Shown here: positions 6,108-9,584 of the stretch, piece by piece
Numbering within the stretch: the stretch's first letter is position 1
How the letters are laid out: each line of letters begins with the position of its first letter
Assembly (NCBI GenBank): GCA_026985515.1
Contig: JALSQH010000180.1
Location: 1 to 9,584, forward strand
From: a bacterium
GTDB taxonomy: Bacteria > JALSQH01
Length of the DNA: 9,584 nucleotides
Reading direction: 5' to 3'
Notes under the pieces: model-generated
What the model saw: the letters and a program-made list of their open reading frames with translations, nothing else
What the model was told of the DNA's origin: nothing
The model's database searches: none
Translations under genes and position numbers: made by a program

Positions 6108-7361
6108 TTAATCGGTACAGGCTGTGAGTTTCACCACATTCACAGCAGGTTCATTATTGTTTGCATCAATTGCAAGCTGGAGATTTTGTTTGGACCATTC
6201 AGGTAAGGCGAAAATTGAAAGAGAAAAATTATATTTTTTGGGTTTCAATCTTATAGCATCACCAATCAGATATCCGAATTCATACACGCCAGGGAATTTT
6301 TCAAGTGGATCTGTGGCATTTGTGTCATCGTAAAAGTAGAGATTTTTTGTGACGGGAAGGTCCTTGGACCATTTTGCAAGATATACGAGATATCCGGCTT
6401 TACCAATTATTGCAGACCAGAAAAGGGGTTCAACTTTCGTTTCTTTTTCGTAATCCTCCATTTTACCATCAAAGATGAGGGGTTTTCTGCATCCGTTACA
6501 GAAGAGTCTGCTTCCCAGAATTTCTCCTGTGTATGAGATTGTTTGCCTGTAATAGGCTTTCTTTGCAACATAGGAGAGTTTAAAGGGAACGGTGAGGTAA
6601 GAAGGTGTTTCAAGATAATATTTGGTATAGTAGTTGTCAACAAGAATTGCAGGGCTTTTAAGACCCAGAAACACTTTGAGTCTGGAAGATGTTTTTCTTA
6701 TTACTCTTACTGGTCCCGCTTTAACTCCAATCACCCTGTAAGTTAAATCCCTTTCTGTTCTTTTAAAGGTGATACCCAGGAATGTCTTTATTACAAACCG
6801 GAGCTTCATTGTGTCAATTATGTTTCTGTCGTTGCCTCCAGCCCTTTTCTTTACTCTGTAGGATGAAAAGAAGATGCTTTGATTCCTGTATGAGGCCGAA
6901 TAGAGGGGTGTGGAAATTGTTTCAAGGTTTCCGTAATGTTTGTATTTAACATATCTGGTATTAATATGGTGCCTGAGGGGATAAACGAAGTACACCCATC
7001 CCTTTTCTCCATTTTCAGAAACGGTGATTTTGAATATACATTTTCCGGGAAAATGTGAGGAGATCACTTCATCATTTTCCTCTCCAGCATCTTCCATTTG
7101 AAAGACAACTTCATCATTTTCCCCAATTGCTTTTACTTTTTTCAGGGAGTATGTACCATCCCTGTTCACTCTGTCAACCTGAAATGGAATTTCTTTGAGT
7201 TTTCCTTTCATTATCCGGAAGAGAGAGAGTTTCTCAACGGAAAGTCCCTGCAAAGAGGGGAAATTATGAGATTTTATAATGGCAATATCAAAGCTTTTTA
7301 AATAATTTTCTCCCATCAATGTGATGGGGATGAGAAGAAGTGTGAGGATAATGAATCTCAT
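6108..7361 (-). CDS. Secreted/periplasmic protein of unknown function
   Basis: A protein of 417 aa from ATG at 7361. The frame is open to 7469, but that extension lies inside the SCP2-like gene, and the signal peptide begins exactly at 7361 (MRFIILTLLLIPITLMG, likely cleavage near residue 17). The mature protein looks beta-rich with many Tyr, Phe and Lys. Residues 58-92 contain IPFQVDRVNRDGTY, then GENDEVVFQMEDAG. I associate this 'PfQvD ... nDEvvF--DaG' pattern with uncharacterised exported bacterial proteins but cannot name a family. A single CxxC (C288-N-G-C291) precedes KPLIFDGK; it lacks a following His, so it is not a c-type heme site. C108 and C415 are the other cysteines. The ATG follows the SCP2-like stop by 5 bases with only a weak ribosome site, so translation is probably coupled. 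Location in the same operon suggests an envelope role in the same pathway. Confidence 0.8.
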   Translation of the reverse strand: MRFIILTLLLIPITLMGENYLKSFDIAIIKSHNFPSLQGLSVEKLSLFRIMKGKLKEIPFQVDRVNRDGTYSLKKVKAIGENDEVVFQMEDAGEENDEVISSHFPGKCIFKITVSENGEKGWVYFVYPLRHHINTRYVKYKHYGNLETISTPLYSASYRNQSIFFSSYRVKKRAGGNDRNIIDTMKLRFVIKTFLGITFKRTERDLTYRVIGVKAGPVRVIRKTSSRLKVFLGLKSPAILVDNYYTKYYLETPSYLTVPFKLSYVAKKAYYRQTISYTGEILGSRLFCNGCRKPLIFDGKMEDYEKETKVEPLFWSAIIGKAGYLVYLAKWSKDLPVTKNLYFYDDTNATDPLEKFPGVYEFGYLIGDAIRLKPKKYNFSLSIFALPEWSKQNLQLAIDANNNEPAVNVVKLTACTD

Positions 7362-7366
7362 TTTCA

Positions 7367-7807
7367 CTATTTTAAAAATCTCGCGGGAATTTTTATCCCC
7401 AGTTTCGCAATTGTGGCAATGGCCCTTGGACCACCAAGTTTCAGCATTGCCACATAACCCATTCTCCACCCATTAACTATGCTTGTGAGGAGTTTCATTT
7501 TAACCGGTTTTTCTTTATCCAGCAAACAGTCAAGCAATCTGTTAACATACTCCTGGGGATCCGTGGTGGGAGGGTTGAAGAGATAATCAACTGCAGCCTT
7601 GCTGAACCAGAAGTATATTTCTGCCTTTTTCGGTTTTCCAGGCTTCAAAACTGACCTTCCTTTATGTTTTACCATTGTGTATGTTTCAGGGTCACCTTCA
7701 AATTCAATTATTGCGGTGGCTCCCTCTTTCAGAGGTTTTGCAAATTGATGACCAATTTCACTTGTTTCATAGAATTGTTTCATCAGTTCATATTCCCTCG
7801 AAGCCAT
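7367..7807 (-). CDS. SCP2-like sterol/lipid carrier-type domain protein
   Basis: A protein of 146 aa without signal peptide or membrane segment. The pattern fits a stand-alone SCP2-like domain: an amphipathic N-terminal helix, a beta strand (TAIIEFEGDPETYTMVKHKG), then strand-helix IYFWFSKAAVDYL in the place where SCP2 proteins have 'aDvti--s---f--l'. A following helix leads to the C-terminal KMKLLTSIVNGWRMGYVAML and KLGGPRAI, resembling the 'G+l+v+Gd---al+l' end of the fold. SCP2 domains hold acyl chains, sterols or other hydrophobic molecules in a cavity. The start at 7807 is 1 base after the stop of the Fe-S gene, and GGAGGG (7817-7812) overlaps that gene's last codons, so it is translationally coupled to an oxidoreductase. 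A role as substrate carrier is inference. The family call rests on pattern only and needs a profile search. Confidence 0.6.
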   Translation of the reverse strand: MASREYELMKQFYETSEIGHQFAKPLKEGATAIIEFEGDPETYTMVKHKGRSVLKPGKPKKAEIYFWFSKAAVDYLFNPPTTDPQEYVNRLLDCLLDKEKPVKMKLLTSIVNGWRMGYVAMLKLGGPRAIATIAKLGIKIPARFLK

Positions 7808-7808
7808 T

Positions 7809-8939
7809 TTACCCTCCCTGGATAAGATTTTTTAAAAGAACCGGCAGATCTATAACTTCAGCTCCACCTTCTTTCAGAGAAAATTGACACCCGGGACACG
7901 CCGTAACAATTATCTCGGCACTTTCACTTAGTTGATTTAGTCTTTTTTCTCTTGTGAATTCATAGAGTTTTCTGTCCGTGTAGGGGGTGAGAAAGGGATT
8001 TCCACAGCAGTAGCTTTTTTTACCTGATAGTGTGTTTTTTACAAGAGATTTACCATCAATTTTTTCAAACAGTTCGTAATATGTATCGCTTTCATCCATA
8101 TAATGCGAAATCCTGCATGGATCCTGAAAGGTGTATCTGATTTCTGGATTTTTGAATCTCAATTTACCCTCATCCAGAAGTTTCTTCACATAATCTGCGA
8201 AGAGGTATATTTCAGGGAAGTTATCGGGCAACTCATAACTCAGGAGAAATGTTGAGTAACCATGGGGACAGTGTATCACCATTTCCTCTGCTCCGGTGGA
8301 GAGGATTTCTTTGATCACTTTTCTGGCATTTTTCGTGAAGCTTTTGTAGTCTCCAGCTTCAAGAACAGGACTGCCACAGCATGGTTCATCCTTCATGATC
8401 ATAACATCTGTTCCAGCTTCAAGAAGAATTTCAAGAGCAGCTTTTGCTGAACTGGAGGCTTCCTCATACATTCTTGCCTGGCATCCTGTGAAGAAGAGGG
8501 TTTTACCCTTTTCTGAAGGATAAATTTTTACCCCTTCTGGAGGAATGAATTTCTTCTTCCTGCCATATGGATTGTCTTTGCTGAGGAGATTTTCTCCTAA
8601 TTTTTTCAATTTTGGTGGTGTTCTCCCTTTATCGTAAAGAACTTCCCTCAAATCAATTATGAGATTGTAAAGGTCAATGGTGACGGGACAGGCAGCGTAG
8701 CAGGCACCACAGAATGTGCAGGAGTAGAGGGATTTCTCAATATCTTCCCAGTTCCTTATCCTGTTTTCAATGGCTGCAAGGGCAATATGGGATTTGCCTC
8801 CACCTGAGAAGTTGAACATTTTATAGAGATCAACAGAGGGACATATATCCCCATCCCCTTCCTCACCAACGATGCATGTTTTGCACCGGTTGCAGGACTG
8901 AATGTACCATTCATAATAATCCTGATGCCTCAACTTCAT
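7809..8939 (-). CDS. Iron-sulfur oxidoreductase subunit, two [4Fe-4S] motifs plus two CCG domains (GlcF/HdrD type)
   Basis: A protein of 376 aa. N-terminal ferredoxin part: C16-x2-C19-x2-C22-x10-C33-P and C74-x2-C77-x2-C80-x3-C84-P, ligands for two [4Fe-4S] clusters. Then two CCG (cysteine-rich) domains: C153 ... C187-C188-G ... C224-P-H-G, and C275 ... C311-C312-G ... C348-P-G-C351. The second has the full HdrB-type ligand set with 35 residues in both intervals; the first lacks the last cysteine (Gly227 instead). This architecture is that of the Fe-S subunits of glycolate/lactate oxidases (GlcF, LldE/F relatives) and HdrD. They accept electrons from a flavoprotein partner and pass them to quinone or another carrier. 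The ATG at 8939 overlaps the stop of the FAD oxidase (ATGA), with a long purine tract before it; the longer frame to 8996 lies within that gene and is rejected. No membrane helix is seen, so it should be cytoplasmic or peripheral. Confidence 0.92.
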   Translation of the reverse strand: MKLRHQDYYEWYIQSCNRCKTCIVGEEGDGDICPSVDLYKMFNFSGGGKSHIALAAIENRIRNWEDIEKSLYSCTFCGACYAACPVTIDLYNLIIDLREVLYDKGRTPPKLKKLGENLLSKDNPYGRKKKFIPPEGVKIYPSEKGKTLFFTGCQARMYEEASSSAKAALEILLEAGTDVMIMKDEPCCGSPVLEAGDYKSFTKNARKVIKEILSTGAEEMVIHCPHGYSTFLLSYELPDNFPEIYLFADYVKKLLDEGKLRFKNPEIRYTFQDPCRISHYMDESDTYYELFEKIDGKSLVKNTLSGKKSYCCGNPFLTPYTDRKLYEFTREKRLNQLSESAEIIVTACPGCQFSLKEGGAEVIDLPVLLKNLIQGG

Positions 8940-9583
8940 TTTTCCTCTCCCTCCCCGTAAAGAAGTTTGCTGAATCCGGGGTTCATAATATTCCATGGAT
9001 CCAGCGCCTTTTTTATGAGCCTCATCAGATGGGCAAAGCCACCCATTTTTCTTGCATGGGAAAGGGATGGGTCATCATATCTTTCAAAGGCGGCATTTCT
9101 CACGGGGGTTGCACCATACTTTTTAATGGCTGTTTCCATTACTTCGTTGTAAACTTTAAAGGCTTCTTTCACATCTTCTGGTGGAGAGTCATACTGGATG
9201 AAGGGCGTGAATCTTATAAAGACACCTCTGTGCTGATCCACTGAGTGACTGTAGTATGTCAGACCAAATTTCAGTACGGAATTTCTCATCCTCCTCAGAC
9301 CCCACTTCTCAAGTTCTGCCACTTTTTCAGGATCGGCAATTAAAATAGGAAAGAGGGGTTTTCCTTCACCATATGCACCCATAAAGGTGGTATCTGCCCT
9401 GTGGAGTGCGTAGTGTTCATACCAGAACCTGAAGAGATTTGGAAATTTTTCCTTCACATAATTGGTAACTTCCTTTCCTCTGCACTCCTTTGCAAGTCTC
9501 TTCAGTATCTGGTAGTGAGCTTCCATATCTTCTTTATATCCCCCCATTGTTGGAATCACTATGTTGTAAGGTCTCTCATCCGG
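8936..9583 (-). CDS. FAD-linked oxidase, C-terminal part (5' end outside window)
   Basis: The frame is open to the right edge. A GTG at 9559 could be read as a start, but coding sequence continues beyond it, so the gene is truncated by the window; 215 C-terminal residues are visible. The FAD-binding (PCMH) domain would lie outside. The visible part fits the C-terminal substrate/cap domain of the GlcD/vanillyl-alcohol-oxidase superfamily. It ends in KKALDPWNIMNPG, matching the 'K---DP--ilNPGk' signature near the C-terminus of these enzymes. The segment FIRFTPFIQYDSPPEDVKEA followed by a Tyr/Glu/Lys helix resembles the 'sP--P------------y' part of the aryl-alcohol (VAO/4-cresol) branch, but I cannot fix the substrate. 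It shares an ATGA junction with the Fe-S subunit, so it is very probably the flavin partner of that protein. Glycolate, D-lactate, alkyl-glycerone phosphate or an aromatic alcohol are possible substrates. Confidence 0.85.
   Translation of the reverse strand, partial: PDERPYNIVIPTMGGYKEDMEAHYQILKRLAKECRGKEVTNYVKEKFPNLFRFWYEHYALHRADTTFMGAYGEGKPLFPILIADPEKVAELEKWGLRRMRNSVLKFGLTYYSHSVDQHRGVFIRFTPFIQYDSPPEDVKEAFKVYNEVMETAIKKYGATPVRNAAFERYDDPSLSHARKMGGFAHLMRLIKKALDPWNIMNPGFSKLLYGEGEEK
8940..8956 (-). promoter_or_regulatory. Purine-rich ribosome binding site deciding the Fe-S subunit start
   Basis: GGGGAGGGAGAGGAAAA directly precedes the ATG at 8939, inside the last codons of the FAD oxidase. Together with the ATGA stop-start overlap it shows that 8939, not the in-frame 8996, is the start and that the two subunits are translationally coupled. 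Confidence 0.75.
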
Positions 9584-9584
9584 T

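Noticed and set aside
6091-6119. Rightward promoter using TTGACA at 6091-6096 on the + strand
   Set aside because: The inverted repeat creates a -35-like hexamer on this strand, but there is no -10 box at 16-18 bases and no + strand gene downstream.
7362-7469. Longer start for the secreted protein at 7469
   Set aside because: It would overlap the SCP2-like gene by about 100 bases and bury the signal peptide at residue 37 of the product; the signal begins exactly at 7361.
8940-8996. Longer start for the Fe-S subunit at 8996
   Set aside because: The extension lies wholly inside the FAD oxidase gene, and a strong purine-rich ribosome site plus an ATGA overlap support 8939.

Overview
The window looks like a compact chromosomal segment of a diderm (Gram-negative) bacterium. 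The signs are a BamD-type outer-membrane assembly lipoprotein, at least two further proteins with lipoprotein signal peptides, and a signal-peptide-bearing envelope protein. Base composition is moderately AT-rich by eye. The FAD oxidase, two-[4Fe-4S]/CCG iron-sulfur protein and SCP2-like set is a style common in anaerobic Desulfobacterota-like (deltaproteobacterial) lineages, but I cannot place the organism from this window. There is no RNA gene, CRISPR array, insertion sequence or other mobile element that I can support, and no gene-free stretch of 300 bases; the longest gap is 72 bases.

Layout. (1) Positions 2-1538, + strand: the end of an envelope operon. It holds the C-terminal part of a BamD-like lipoprotein, a small lipoprotein with an NTF2-like look that overlaps it by 16 bases, and a TPR protein starting 2 bases later. 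(2) Positions 1520-6035, - strand: two large, tandem, diverged paralogous exported proteins (777 and about 733 aa). Each has an N-terminal Ig/PKD-like domain, a Cys-paired helical TPR-like region, a segment of acidic EF-hand-like loops, and a strongly conserved C-terminal block. They overlap each other slightly. They are led by a good sigma-70-type promoter whose -35 box is one arm of a perfect inverted repeat. (3) Positions 6108-9583, - strand: a tightly coupled oxidoreductase operon. In transcription order it encodes an FAD-linked oxidase (cut by the right edge), an iron-sulfur protein of the GlcF/HdrD type, an SCP2-like lipid-carrier-type protein and a secreted protein of unknown function. 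Gaps in this operon are -4, +1 and +5 bases.

Working together. The FAD oxidase and Fe-S protein most likely form one complex that oxidises an organic substrate and passes electrons to the respiratory chain. The SCP2-like partner hints that the substrate is hydrophobic, which is inference. The + operon and the paralog pair converge, with a 19-base antisense overlap of coding sequence and only a weak hairpin between them. The paralog pair is the least explained part of the window and the best candidate for something undescribed.
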